Below, in pieces: positions 43,609 through 51,937 of a DNA stretch of 64,000 nt. Position numbers and translations under genes: made by a program. Numbering within the stretch: position 1 is the first letter of the stretch; every line of letters begins with the position of its first letter. A model generated the notes under the pieces. The model was not told the DNA's origin, made no database searches, and saw only the letters and a list, made by a program, of their open reading frames with translations. Source of the stretch: Halostreptopolyspora alba (GTDB lineage: Bacteria; Actinomycetota; Actinomycetes; Streptosporangiales; Streptosporangiaceae); contig RJMB01000004.1 of NCBI GenBank assembly GCA_003725585.1, positions 248,001 through 312,000 of the forward strand, written 5' to 3'.

Positions 43609-45860
43609 TCCGGCTGGCAGTTCGTACCCTGCGCTACCGCAAGGGCGGCTTCATCGCGGCCTTCCTCACGATGTTTCTCGGCGCGGCCATCGTCATGGCC
43701 TGTGTCGGGCTCCTGGAGACCGGCGTCCGCGCGACGGTGCCGCCACAACAGTTGGCCGGCGCCGATGTCGTCGTTGCCGGGGACCAGAGCTTCGACCATC
43801 TTGAGGAGTACGACTGGGCGGTCGCGTCGGAGCGGGTGCGCATCGACGCGGCATTGGTGGACACCGTCACGGCGGTACCCGGAGTCGAGGAGGCCAACGG
43901 TTACGTCTTCGACCACCCCGCACCGGAAGGCACCATCGACGCCATCGGTGTGGTGGCCGAGTCCGGAACCAGCGTCGATCAGCTCCAAGAACTCATAGAC
44001 GCCGAGCTGAGCGACAGCGCCATCACGCTCGTCGGTGACGATCGCGGGCTCGCCGAACGGCCCGAGGCGATGTCGGGCGCGGAGGGTCTGACCATTATCG
44101 CCGGCGTGGTCGCCTCGTGGGCACTCCTGATCGCGATGTTCGGTGTGGCCTCGATGCTGGCACTCTCGATCCAGCAGCGCCATCGCGAGCTGGCCCTGCT
44201 GCGCGCCGTTGGCAGCACGCCCGGGCAGCTACGCAAGCTGGTGCTGGGCGAGACGGTGATCCTGGCCGCCATCGCCACCGGGCTGGCGATTCTCCCCGGA
44301 CGTTGGCTCAGTGAGTTCCTGTTCCAACAGCTGGTCGACAGCGATGTGGTGATCGGCGGCTTGATGTTCCACATGGGCTGGATCCCGATGGTGGTCGCGA
44401 TCACCGCGGCCCTGCTGGCGGCCGTCGGCGGCGCCGTGGTCGCGGGCGGAAGGGCGGCGAACACCCGGCCCACCGAGGCCCTCGCCGCCACCCGGATGCC
44501 CGAGCGTCGGCCGTTCGCCCTCTGGCGACTCCTCCTCGGCCTGGTCCTGCTGGCCGGCGCCAGCACACTGATCATCGTGACCATGACCATCAACAGCGGG
44601 AAGCTCGCCTCCGGGACCGGCTCGCCGGCGGTACTCCTCCTGACGATCGCGCTGGCCGTGCTCAGCCCGGTGTTGATCCGGCCCCTCGTAGCGCTGTTGC
44701 ACCCGCTGGGCGCGCTGACCGGGCAATCCGGACGGTTGGCAATGCTCAACGCGCGGGCCGGAATCGACCGCACCGCCGCGGTGGCAATGCCGATCATTGT
44801 TCTCACCGGCATCGCCACCGGATTGTTGTACATGCATTCCACGGGCAAAAACGCTGTCCACGAAGAGTTCGTCGACAGCCAGACCGCTGACGCGGTGATC
44901 ACGGCCGAGGACGTCGACGCCCAACTGGTAGAAGAAGTCAGGACGCTGCCGGGCGTGGCCGTCGCGTCGGAGTATGCCCGCAGCACAGGGTACGTCGAGG
45001 AACCATTCGACGACCCGGCGAACCGGGAGGGATCGGGCCGCCAGGGCGGCTGGACCCTGGAGGGCACGACACCGGACGGCGCCGGGGCGGTCCTGCCGGC
45101 CCCCGTCACCGAAGGCACCGTGGAGGACCTGCACGGCGACGCCGTGGCCCTCGACGCGTCGAACGCCGAAGAGCTCGGCGTCGGGTTGGGGGATCCGATA
45201 ACCGTGCGGATGGGGGACAGCACCGTCATCGAGGTCGAGGTCGTCGCCCTGTACACCGCCGGCGCCAACGACGAAACCCTGCTGCTGCCTATCGACGTGC
45301 TCACCGCGCACACCACCGAGGGCCACGCCACCGAGATCCTGGTGACCAGCGATGGGGATACCAGCACCGAACGCGTGATCACCGAAATCGAGGAGCTGGT
45401 CGCGGACGAGGACGGTGTGACGGTGACTGACAGCGAGACGTTGGCCGCCGAGTACGCTGAGGAGCAAGACTCCGAGGCGTTCCCCATCTACATGCTCGTC
45501 GCCCTGATTGTCTCCTACAGCGCGATCTCGATGATCAACGCGCTGGCCACCAGCACGAACGCACGCCGTCGCGAGTTCGGGCTGCAACGTCTCATCGGTT
45601 CCACCCACGGGCAGGTACTGCGGATGCTCTGTATCGAGGGGCTCCTGGCGGCGGTGATCGGTGTGCTGCTCGGCACGATCTCCGCGACCACGACAGTGGT
45701 GGCCTTCAGCATCGGCCGCGCCGACACCGTGTATCCGAGCGGGTCCCCGGTGATCTACCCCTTGGTGGTGGGCCTCACGGTGCTCCTAACCCTGCTGGCC
45801 ACGCTGGTACCCGCCCGGCGGGCGCTCCGGCACCGTCCGGTCGAGGTCGCGGCCGAGTAG
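43605..45860 (+). CDS. FtsX-like ABC transporter permease
   Basis: A 751-residue permease with a duplicated FtsX layout: an N-terminal helix (about residues 15-40), extracytoplasmic domain, three helices (about 165-300), central helices, a second large extracytoplasmic domain (about 420-620) and three C-terminal helices. Conserved FtsX-motif segments are QRHRELALLRAVGSTPGQLRKLVLGE and NARRREFGLQRLIGSTHGQVLRML. It pairs with the overlapping ATPase gene. In actinobacteria such pairs near natural-product clusters are usually drug or peptide exporters; here the substrate is unknown. Confidence 0.92.
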   Translation: MIRLAVRTLRYRKGGFIAAFLTMFLGAAIVMACVGLLETGVRATVPPQQLAGADVVVAGDQSFDHLEEYDWAVASERVRIDAALVDTVTAVPGVEEANGYVFDHPAPEGTIDAIGVVAESGTSVDQLQELIDAELSDSAITLVGDDRGLAERPEAMSGAEGLTIIAGVVASWALLIAMFGVASMLALSIQQRHRELALLRAVGSTPGQLRKLVLGETVILAAIATGLAILPGRWLSEFLFQQLVDSDVVIGGLMFHMGWIPMVVAITAALLAAVGGAVVAGGRAANTRPTEALAATRMPERRPFALWRLLLGLVLLAGASTLIIVTMTINSGKLASGTGSPAVLLLTIALAVLSPVLIRPLVALLHPLGALTGQSGRLAMLNARAGIDRTAAVAMPIIVLTGIATGLLYMHSTGKNAVHEEFVDSQTADAVITAEDVDAQLVEEVRTLPGVAVASEYARSTGYVEEPFDDPANREGSGRQGGWTLEGTTPDGAGAVLPAPVTEGTVEDLHGDAVALDASNAEELGVGLGDPITVRMGDSTVIEVEVVALYTAGANDETLLLPIDVLTAHTTEGHATEILVTSDGDTSTERVITEIEELVADEDGVTVTDSETLAAEYAEEQDSEAFPIYMLVALIVSYSAISMINALATSTNARRREFGLQRLIGSTHGQVLRMLCIEGLLAAVIGVLLGTISATTTVVAFSIGRADTVYPSGSPVIYPLVVGLTVLLTLLATLVPARRALRHRPVEVAAE

Positions 45861-45875
45861 CTGTGGTGGCCACAG
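45861..45875 (+). terminator. Short hairpin after the FtsX-like permease
   Basis: CTGTGG and CCACAG form a 6-bp stem with a 3-base loop immediately after the stop codon. The following about 270 bases up to the thioesterase gene show no other clear feature. Confidence 0.4.
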
Positions 45876-46146
45876 AGGTTGGGTGAGGGACAAGGCCCGA
45901 GTGCGGACGTGACCACGTGCTCCCCGTTACGACCACCGGGGCCGTGGCCGTCCGCCACTCTCGCCACCCCGTCACGCGCGACCACGCACCCGCCGTGCGG
46001 CCTGAGGCCGCTGCGTCCTCGCCAGCCGCTGGGTCCCAACATGAAAGATCACTCCACCGCCCCTGCAGCCTTTGGGCGAGGAACTGCGCTCGCTTGACGA
46101 CAGAACACGAAGACGGAGGGGGCGACCCGCGTTGGTGACGCGCGCA

Positions 46147-46917
46147 TCACGAGGCGGCCTCAGCGCGGTACTTGATGTGGCCCAGTACATCCCTCATGTC
46201 CGCCAGCAGAGTGGCCTCTTCGGTTCTGAGATAGAAATGCCCACCGGACAGCACACGGAGTCGGAAGGTGTCGTGCGTCATGTCCGCCCAATCGCGCATC
46301 TGCTCCGGGGTCACTTCGGGATCGTTGTCACCGCTGTAGCCGTACACCGGGCAGTTGAGCGGAGGCCGGTGGCCACCGGTGTAGTCGTCCACCAACCGGT
46401 AGTCCGCGCGGACCGCGGGGAGCACGAACTCCCGCAGGCCAGGGTCCGCGAATACCTCGGCACGGCTCTCGTCGAAGCCCACGACATCGGCGATGATCTC
46501 CTCGTCCGTGCCGGAGAACCGCCGTTGACCGTCCAACGCATGTGGCGGACGTCTGCCGGAAACGCACAAGGCGGCCGGCGGGCGCCCTCGTTCCTGGAGC
46601 CGCAGCGCCACCTCGTGCGCCACCGAAGCCCCCATGCTGTGACCGAACAGCACCAGCCGATACCTCGTCAGCTCGCCGAGCGCATCGGCTATGTCGTCCG
46701 CGAGGGCTTCCAGCCCGGACGCGAACGGATCACCGAACCGATCCTCCCGGCCCGGGTATCGCACGGCAAGCACGCCGATGTCCGAGGGCAGCCCCACAGG
46801 CCAGGTACGGTATGCGCTCGCCCATCCTCCGGCATGGGGGAAGCAGACGAGCTTCGTCGCGCACCCGTCGTCATCACGGAAGCGGCGTACCCACTGCTCC
46901 TCCAGCGGACTCCTCAT
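46147..46917 (-). CDS. Type II thioesterase
   Basis: External thioesterase of 256 residues that hydrolyses mis-primed or stalled acyl groups from PKS/NRPS carrier domains. The alpha/beta hydrolase signature is complete: CFPHAGGWASAYRTW oxyanion region, nucleophile Ser94 in FGHSMGAS, an Asp in SGDNDPEV and catalytic His in SGGHFYL. ATG 46917 has AAAGGA about 8 bases upstream; the frame can be extended to 46962. It is the most downstream minus-strand gene of the natural-product cluster. Confidence 0.93.
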   Translation of the reverse strand: MRSPLEEQWVRRFRDDDGCATKLVCFPHAGGWASAYRTWPVGLPSDIGVLAVRYPGREDRFGDPFASGLEALADDIADALGELTRYRLVLFGHSMGASVAHEVALRLQERGRPPAALCVSGRRPPHALDGQRRFSGTDEEIIADVVGFDESRAEVFADPGLREFVLPAVRADYRLVDDYTGGHRPPLNCPVYGYSGDNDPEVTPEQMRDWADMTHDTFRLRVLSGGHFYLRTEEATLLADMRDVLGHIKYRAEAAS

Positions 46918-47040
46918 CCAACAATCCTTTCCGCACGCCGGAGACACGTAGTGATTCAGCATGATCAGTAAGAACGATTGAGTTCGCGTTCCTCGAAATA
47001 CCGGATACCCATCGGGGATCCGTCGCCCCCCAGAGAGGAA

Positions 47041-47174
47041 ATGACAATGACGGCCATTACCCCGTTGCGGACACTGCGGATACTCCTGTCCATCGGTGAC
47101 GGGACCACACAGCGGGAAAGCGAGCAGCCACGAGCGGGACCAGGCGTCACGGGCGCAGCGCCGGTCCCGCTTTT
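47041..47174 (+). other. Orphan leader-like ORF with hairpin and T-tract
   Basis: In the gap between the thioesterase and N-hydroxylase genes the plus strand carries GAGAGGAA directly before an ATG (47041) opening MTMTAITPLRTLRILLSIGDG, rich in Thr, Ile and Leu like amino-acid-leader peptides. A strong hairpin follows (AGCGGGACC at 47133-47141, GGTCCCGCT at 47163-47171, with an inner GGCG/CGCC stem), then TTTT. It reads as a rho-independent terminator or attenuator on the plus strand, yet no plus-strand gene follows: downstream sequence is antisense to the N-hydroxylase. It could also be an insulating terminator for antisense transcripts. Confidence 0.4.
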
Positions 47175-47188
47175 CATTCCGTGGGCGC

Positions 47189-48535
47189 TCAGTGGCTGTC
47201 GCCCCCGACCTTGGTGGGAATCGCGCGCTCGGCGTTGTGCCCCGAACGCCGGGCGACGATCGAGTCGGCGATCTCGCCGCTCCGTACAGCGGTGTTCGAC
47301 AGTAGCGAGGAGGTCAGGCCGTGGGTGTGTTCGGTACCGCCCTGGAGATAGATGCCGCACCGCATTTCGGGGCCGGTGACGATACGGTAGTCCCGCTCCA
47401 CCCGGTAGCGTCCTGTCTCGTCGCGCAGGCAGTGACGGTCGAGATCGCCGAGCAGACCGGTGGGTTCCATCGCGTTGTAGCCGGTCGCGCAGACGAGTGC
47501 GTCGACGTCGAGTTCGCGCACCTCGTTGTCGGGCCCCACCTGCAGTGATACGCGGGTCTCGGCGCCGGAGCGCTTCACACCGGTGATCCTCGTCAGATTG
47601 AGGATGTGAAGGCGCCTGGCACCTCGTACTTCCTCGTCGTAGGCTCTGCGGTACAGGTCCCGGATCACCTCGTCGTCGACGACCGAGTAGTTCGTGTTGC
47701 GATGGTATCGCCAGAATGCTTCCCGCGTCTGCTCGGTTCCGAAATAGTAGTCGTCGACGGCTCCGGGATCGAAGACCTGATTGGCGAAAGGACTGTCGTC
47801 CGCGAGGGAGTAACCGTAGGACGGGACGACCGCCCACACCTGGGCGTGCGGAAGCTCGTCGTACAGAAATCTCGTGATCTCGGCGGCGCTCTGGCCAGCT
47901 CCGACCACCGCCACCCGACGCAGCTCCCTGGGGTCCATCCGATGGAACTTCTCCAAGAGTTCGGAACTGTGCCATACCCGTTCGTCACGCTCGGTTCCCT
48001 CGGGCATCCTCGGGGCCAGGCCCGTCGATATCACGACGTTCCGCGCGTCGACCACGCGGCCGCCCCCGTCGGTGGTATCCGTCACCTCCAGTCGAAGACG
48101 GTCCGAAAGTCCCGGAACGGTAGGCGGAGGCAGCCGAATCGACGTCACCTCCGAACCGTACGCGACACGATCGGCTACCCGTGCCTGAGCCCACTCAAGG
48201 TACTGGTGGAACTCCTGGCGCGTCGGGAAGAAGTCCTGGTTGTTAGCGAACTGCGGAAGCCGCCCCGATGCGTGCAGGTAAGCGATGAAGCTGAAGCTCG
48301 ACGTCGGGTTCCGGAAGGTGACCAGGTCCTTGAGAAAGGATATCTGCATGGTTGCCGACGGCAGCAGCATGTTGCGGTGCCAGCCGAAGGAGGACTGACG
48401 CTCGAAGAAGAGGGCACTGAGATCATTCTCCAGACCATGCGTCCGGTACTCTTCGAGGGCGATGGCGAGCGATAGATTGGATGGGCCGAACCCAATTCCG
48501 ACCACATCATAGGGTTCGTGTTCACGATCACTCAT
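47189..48535 (-). CDS. L-ornithine/L-lysine N-hydroxylase (KtzI/PvdA/SidA family)
   Basis: Class B flavin N-monooxygenase of 448 residues that N-hydroxylates the side-chain amine of ornithine or lysine with FAD, NADPH and O2. Seen: FAD motif GIGFGPSN at 13-20, HRNMLLPSATMQISFLKDL substrate/FAD region, NADPH-binding VVGAGQSAAEI near 215 and the D-x-LVCATGYN motif. ATG 48535 has GGGAG 8 bases ahead. No hydroxamate siderophore synthetase (IucA/C or acyltransferase) is near; instead a KtzT-like gene is 2.2 kb away, so the likely role is making N5-hydroxyornithine for piperazic acid. Ornithine rather than lysine is inferred from this context. Confidence 0.88.
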   Translation of the reverse strand: MSDREHEPYDVVGIGFGPSNLSLAIALEEYRTHGLENDLSALFFERQSSFGWHRNMLLPSATMQISFLKDLVTFRNPTSSFSFIAYLHASGRLPQFANNQDFFPTRQEFHQYLEWAQARVADRVAYGSEVTSIRLPPPTVPGLSDRLRLEVTDTTDGGGRVVDARNVVISTGLAPRMPEGTERDERVWHSSELLEKFHRMDPRELRRVAVVGAGQSAAEITRFLYDELPHAQVWAVVPSYGYSLADDSPFANQVFDPGAVDDYYFGTEQTREAFWRYHRNTNYSVVDDEVIRDLYRRAYDEEVRGARRLHILNLTRITGVKRSGAETRVSLQVGPDNEVRELDVDALVCATGYNAMEPTGLLGDLDRHCLRDETGRYRVERDYRIVTGPEMRCGIYLQGGTEHTHGLTSSLLSNTAVRSGEIADSIVARRSGHNAERAIPTKVGGDSH

Positions 48536-48795
48536 AGAGAATTCTCCCGCTGGCATGGCAGTTCGACGCGCTGTTCGCATCTTCGACAGGTAATCTTCCG
48601 CTCCCAGAAGGACCCAAATCCGGGCGGGTTTGAATTTCCATCGGTCGCGCCGCCAACATAAGGCGACACGATGAACCATTCAAGTACGCCGGGCTCATCC
48701 CACGCTTACCGATGAATCATCGTATCCGTCTGGTCCGTGAATTTGTGTCTCGCCAGCGGGACACAAAGAATACCCAAACGGCCAACGAGGCCGAA

Positions 48796-50316
48796 TCAGC
48801 CGTGCCGCAGGGCCGGGCCGAACCAAGCGGCGAGGGAGGCCCGGAGCGCGGAGGTATCGGGCACGCCGCCGACGGCGGCCGCCCAGGCGACATGGCCGTC
48901 GGGGCGGAGGAGGAGCGCGGCGGGAGCGGGGATCTCACCGACACCTGGGACGGGCCAGCTGTCGTCATCGCTTTGTGCCTCGACGAGGTCGACACGATCG
49001 GCCCACCCCTCGACGGCGGCCGCCACCTCGGCGCTGCCGCGCAGATCGAGCAGTACGGGGCGGGCGGCGTGCAGCAGCTCGTAGACGCGTGTGGCGCCGT
49101 CGGGTGTCTTGAGGTCGGCGTCGGGGACCCGGCGGCCCGCCAGCGGGTGGTCGCAGTCGACCGGGTACCGGATGTCCAGTGCGGTGACCATGCTGGCCAG
49201 ATACCGGTTAACCTCGTCGAACGCGATGAGCGAGCTGAACACGTCGCGCAGTGCGTCCGTCTGCGGGCCGGGGCGGGCCAGGGCCGCCTGCGCGCGGGTG
49301 TTGTGCAGAACGCGCTCCGCGACGGGGTGGCGCTCGGTGTGGTAGCTGTCCAGCAGGCTCTCCGGCGCCTGGCCGTGCACCACCGAGGCGAGCTTCCAGC
49401 CGAGGTTGACCGCGTCCTGCACCCCTATGTTCAGCCCTTGCCCACCAGCCGGGTAGTGGATGTGCGCCGCGTCCCCCGCAAGTAGCACCCTGCCCTCCCG
49501 GTACCGGGACGCCTGCCGTGCGGCGTCGCCGAACCGGGAGACCCACCGCGGGCTGTGCATGCCCCAGTCCGTGCCCGCGAGCCTGACCAGCGACTCCCGC
49601 AGCTGTTCGAAGGTCGCGGGTTCGTTGGGGTCCGCGACGTAGTCATACTCGGATGTGAACACCCGGTACCAGCCCGGTTCGAAAGCGATCACCGAGAAGT
49701 GGCCGCCCGGACAGCGCCGCATGGGGATGTACTCCTCGGGCAGAGCCGTGAATTCGACGTCGCCAAGCATCGCCGTCATCGTCGCCGGAGTTCCGGGGAA
49801 GGGGATGTCCGCCAGTTTCCGCACCGTGCTGCGCCCACCGTCACAGCCCACGATGTAGCGGGCGCGCAGCGTCGCGGATTCCGTCTCCGCCGTACGTAAC
49901 TCGACCGTCACGCCGTCCCTGTCCTGGCTGATCCCGCTCACCTCGGCCGACCAGCGCACCCGCACGCCGAGCTCCTCGGCCCACTCATCCAGCAGCCGCT
50001 CGAAGGCGGACTGCAAAAGCATCAATGGATGGGGGTGCCTGGACTCGAACCCGTCGAAGTCCAGCACGAGCCCCGAGAAGTGGCCCACCGGCTGCAGCTC
50101 GCCGACCTCCAGAAAACGATCCAGGATTCCGCGCTGGTCCAGCACCTCTAGGGTGCGGGCGTGCATCCCGCCAGCTCTCGACTCGCCCGTCCGCTCCGCG
50201 AGCTGGTCAACCACCATCACGTCCACGCCCGCCAGCCGCAGCTCGCAGGCGAGCATCGCGCCTGTCGGCCCGGCTCCCGCGATCACCACGTCCGCGTCCA
50301 TACCGATGTGTCCCAC
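48796..50316 (-). CDS. Class A FAD-dependent aromatic/polyketide monooxygenase (Rox-like)
   Basis: Flavoprotein hydroxylase of 506 residues in the PHBH group: dinucleotide-binding GAGPTGAMLACELRLAGV near residue 13, VGCDGGRSTVRKL (DG motif) and GDAAHIHYPAGGQGLNIGVQDA (GD motif) near 290, with a C-terminal thioredoxin-like domain of about 110 residues. This architecture is shared by polyketide hydroxylases such as PgaE and by rifampicin monooxygenase, so it could tailor the product or detoxify. GTG 50316 has a TGGGGAA ribosome site; ATG 50301 is an alternative. It precedes the N-hydroxylase gene on the same strand by 260 bases. Confidence 0.9.
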   Translation of the reverse strand: MGHIGMDADVVIAGAGPTGAMLACELRLAGVDVMVVDQLAERTGESRAGGMHARTLEVLDQRGILDRFLEVGELQPVGHFSGLVLDFDGFESRHPHPLMLLQSAFERLLDEWAEELGVRVRWSAEVSGISQDRDGVTVELRTAETESATLRARYIVGCDGGRSTVRKLADIPFPGTPATMTAMLGDVEFTALPEEYIPMRRCPGGHFSVIAFEPGWYRVFTSEYDYVADPNEPATFEQLRESLVRLAGTDWGMHSPRWVSRFGDAARQASRYREGRVLLAGDAAHIHYPAGGQGLNIGVQDAVNLGWKLASVVHGQAPESLLDSYHTERHPVAERVLHNTRAQAALARPGPQTDALRDVFSSLIAFDEVNRYLASMVTALDIRYPVDCDHPLAGRRVPDADLKTPDGATRVYELLHAARPVLLDLRGSAEVAAAVEGWADRVDLVEAQSDDDSWPVPGVGEIPAPAALLLRPDGHVAWAAAVGGVPDTSALRASLAAWFGPALRHG

Positions 50317-50772
50317 GTCGTTTCCCCACTCATTCCACGATGATGCTGTACGGCCGCGACACCCGCGAACTAAACCGGTGGCTCCAGGTCACCCAGGACG
50401 AGAGGCGGCTTCCCATCACCACCGGAATCATGACAGCGGCCATGGATTCACCGGAGACCATCGCGACGCCAACGTAGATTTCCCAGTAACACCTTTGCAA
50501 GAAACCCGTACCATCCTCGACACGACGCTGGATATACTGCGAGGCTTTCACCCGCCCCTGGAACTGACCGGCCTTCCCTAACCAGCCCGAACACCATCGC
50601 TCACCGAGAGCGAAACAGCCTTGGTGCGTGGTCGCCCCGCATACGCCGTCCTGCCGACAGGACAGAATTTCGAATGCTCAGGGAGCTTGGCCATCACACG
50701 CGGTGTGCGAGTAATCCTCGACAACTTCGATCCACGCCATGACCGCAAACAAATGAGAGGTGTGACCTCCGG
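50317..50772. other. Divergent control region between flavin monooxygenase and KtzT-like genes
   Basis: About 455 bases with no convincing coding frame; composition is less GC-rich than the neighbours, especially 50470-50560 and 50650-50720. It should hold both divergent promoters and any binding site of the LmbU-type regulator, but I cannot point to a specific motif. Confidence 0.4.
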
Positions 50773-51429
50773 GTGTTCGTCCCCAACCAATACCGTGAAC
50801 CGGACAGTTCGTGGATGGTCGATCTGATCCACGACAATCCGTTGGCGCTGGCAGTGAGCAACGGCAGCTCCAGTGACGGCCCATTCGCCACACACCTTCC
50901 CGTGATCCCGGACCCCTGGATAGCCGATGAGTGGCCCGACACCCTAGCGGGTGTCACCCTGCTCGGTCATATGAACAGAGCGAATCCCCACTGGCGGGCG
51001 CTAGAGACGACAGACATCATTCTGTTGACCTTCATGGGACCGCATGCCTACGTCTCACCGGCGGTGTACGAGGTGACGCCGGCCGCGCCGACGTGGAACT
51101 TCACCTCGGTGCACGTGCGCGGCACGGTGGAACAGATCGATTCTCTTGAGGAGACACTCGATGTGGTACGGGCCACCGCGCTGGCCTTTGAGAACCGATT
51201 CGGATTCGGCTGGGACCAATCGGAGTCGGTAGATTACTTTCGTAAGATCGTCCCCGGTGTTGGTGCCTTCCGGGTTACGGTGACCGGGGCTGAGGGCATG
51301 TTCAAACTCAGCCAGGAGCAGCCCGCCGAGGTCCGCGAACGGGTACGTCGATCATTCAGCGGACGCGAGTGCGGTCGGCATCGCGAAACCGCCGAGCTCA
51401 TGGGGCGACTGCCGCGGACAGACCCTTGA
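50773..51429 (+). CDS. KtzT-like piperazate synthase (PaiB/FMN-binding split-barrel family)
   Basis: A 218-residue PaiB-family protein: MFVPNQYREPDSSWMVDLI opening, NPLALAVSNG, HLPVIPDP, GHMNRANPHWR, GPHAYVSPAVYE and WNFTSVHVRGT motifs in the usual order. PaiB proteins are annotated as FMN-binding transcriptional regulators, but KtzT, the haem enzyme that closes N5-hydroxyornithine to piperazic acid, belongs to the same family. The presence of a KtzI-type N-hydroxylase and PKS/NRPS genes in the cluster makes piperazate synthase the better call. Starts with GTG; ribosome site weak. Confident on family; function is inference from context. Confidence 0.82.
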   Translation: MFVPNQYREPDSSWMVDLIHDNPLALAVSNGSSSDGPFATHLPVIPDPWIADEWPDTLAGVTLLGHMNRANPHWRALETTDIILLTFMGPHAYVSPAVYEVTPAAPTWNFTSVHVRGTVEQIDSLEETLDVVRATALAFENRFGFGWDQSESVDYFRKIVPGVGAFRVTVTGAEGMFKLSQEQPAEVRERVRRSFSGRECGRHRETAELMGRLPRTDP

Positions 51430-51937
51430 ACCCCGGAACTCAGGACGCGACGGGCCGTCAGGCCACCCCAGCGGCGCGCCGCGCGGCCTAGGCCCCCTAG
51501 GCCCCGGACCAGGGGCGGGACAGCCGCGTCCCCTCCACCAGGTCCGGCACTGATGCTGGCCTGCTTCCACAATTCATCCGGAATCCACTCATCCGCGTTG
51601 TCGAGGGTGTCCGGCACCCACCGCTCGAATTCGCCCCGAACGGTTCCGCCACCCCGTGTCGCCACCGGAGCCGGCGGAACCGGTCGTCAGGCACGGCGAT
51701 TCCCGCGTCGTCCCAGCCCGCGGGTACCTCTCGTACCTAGTCTCCGCGCACGAAGATCACGATCCCCACACAACTACTCGGCGCTTCATCCCCTACCGCA
51801 CGGCCTGGCTCCCCATTCGCCCAGGCTTCTCCGTGGTTCATGACCACCACCCCCGCAATTCCGCCCTCATTATTCTTCGGAATTCCGAAAATCCACGAAA
51901 ACACCACTTCAATCTGTCGCGCACAGAAGGGATCAAT
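51430..51937. other. Intergenic stretch with sequence debris
   Basis: About 500 bases between the KtzT-like and DDAH-type genes. A tandem CCTAGGCCCC-type repeat lies near 51489-51507. On the minus strand a short segment reads WIPDELWK (about 51560-51600), faintly like the N-terminus of IS5-type transposases, too short to call. The last 130 bases before 51938 are AT-richer and probably hold the DDAH promoter. Confidence 0.35.

Noticed and set aside
46965-47975. 336-residue minus-strand frame overlapping the N-hydroxylase
   Set aside because: It uses another frame of the same strand as the clearly conserved N-hydroxylase and is Arg/Ser-rich without motifs.
47189-48535. Hydroxamate siderophore role for the N-hydroxylase
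   Set aside because: No acyltransferase, IucA/C-type synthetase, or iron transport gene is near, while a KtzT-like gene is.
50773-51429. Simple PaiB transcriptional regulator
   Set aside because: Not excluded by sequence alone, but the neighbouring N-hydroxylase and NRPS make piperazate synthase more likely.
51540-51665. Possible IS5-type transposase N-terminus on the minus strand
   Set aside because: Only about 10 residues (WIPDELWK) resemble a transposase, with no inverted repeats or catalytic residues.
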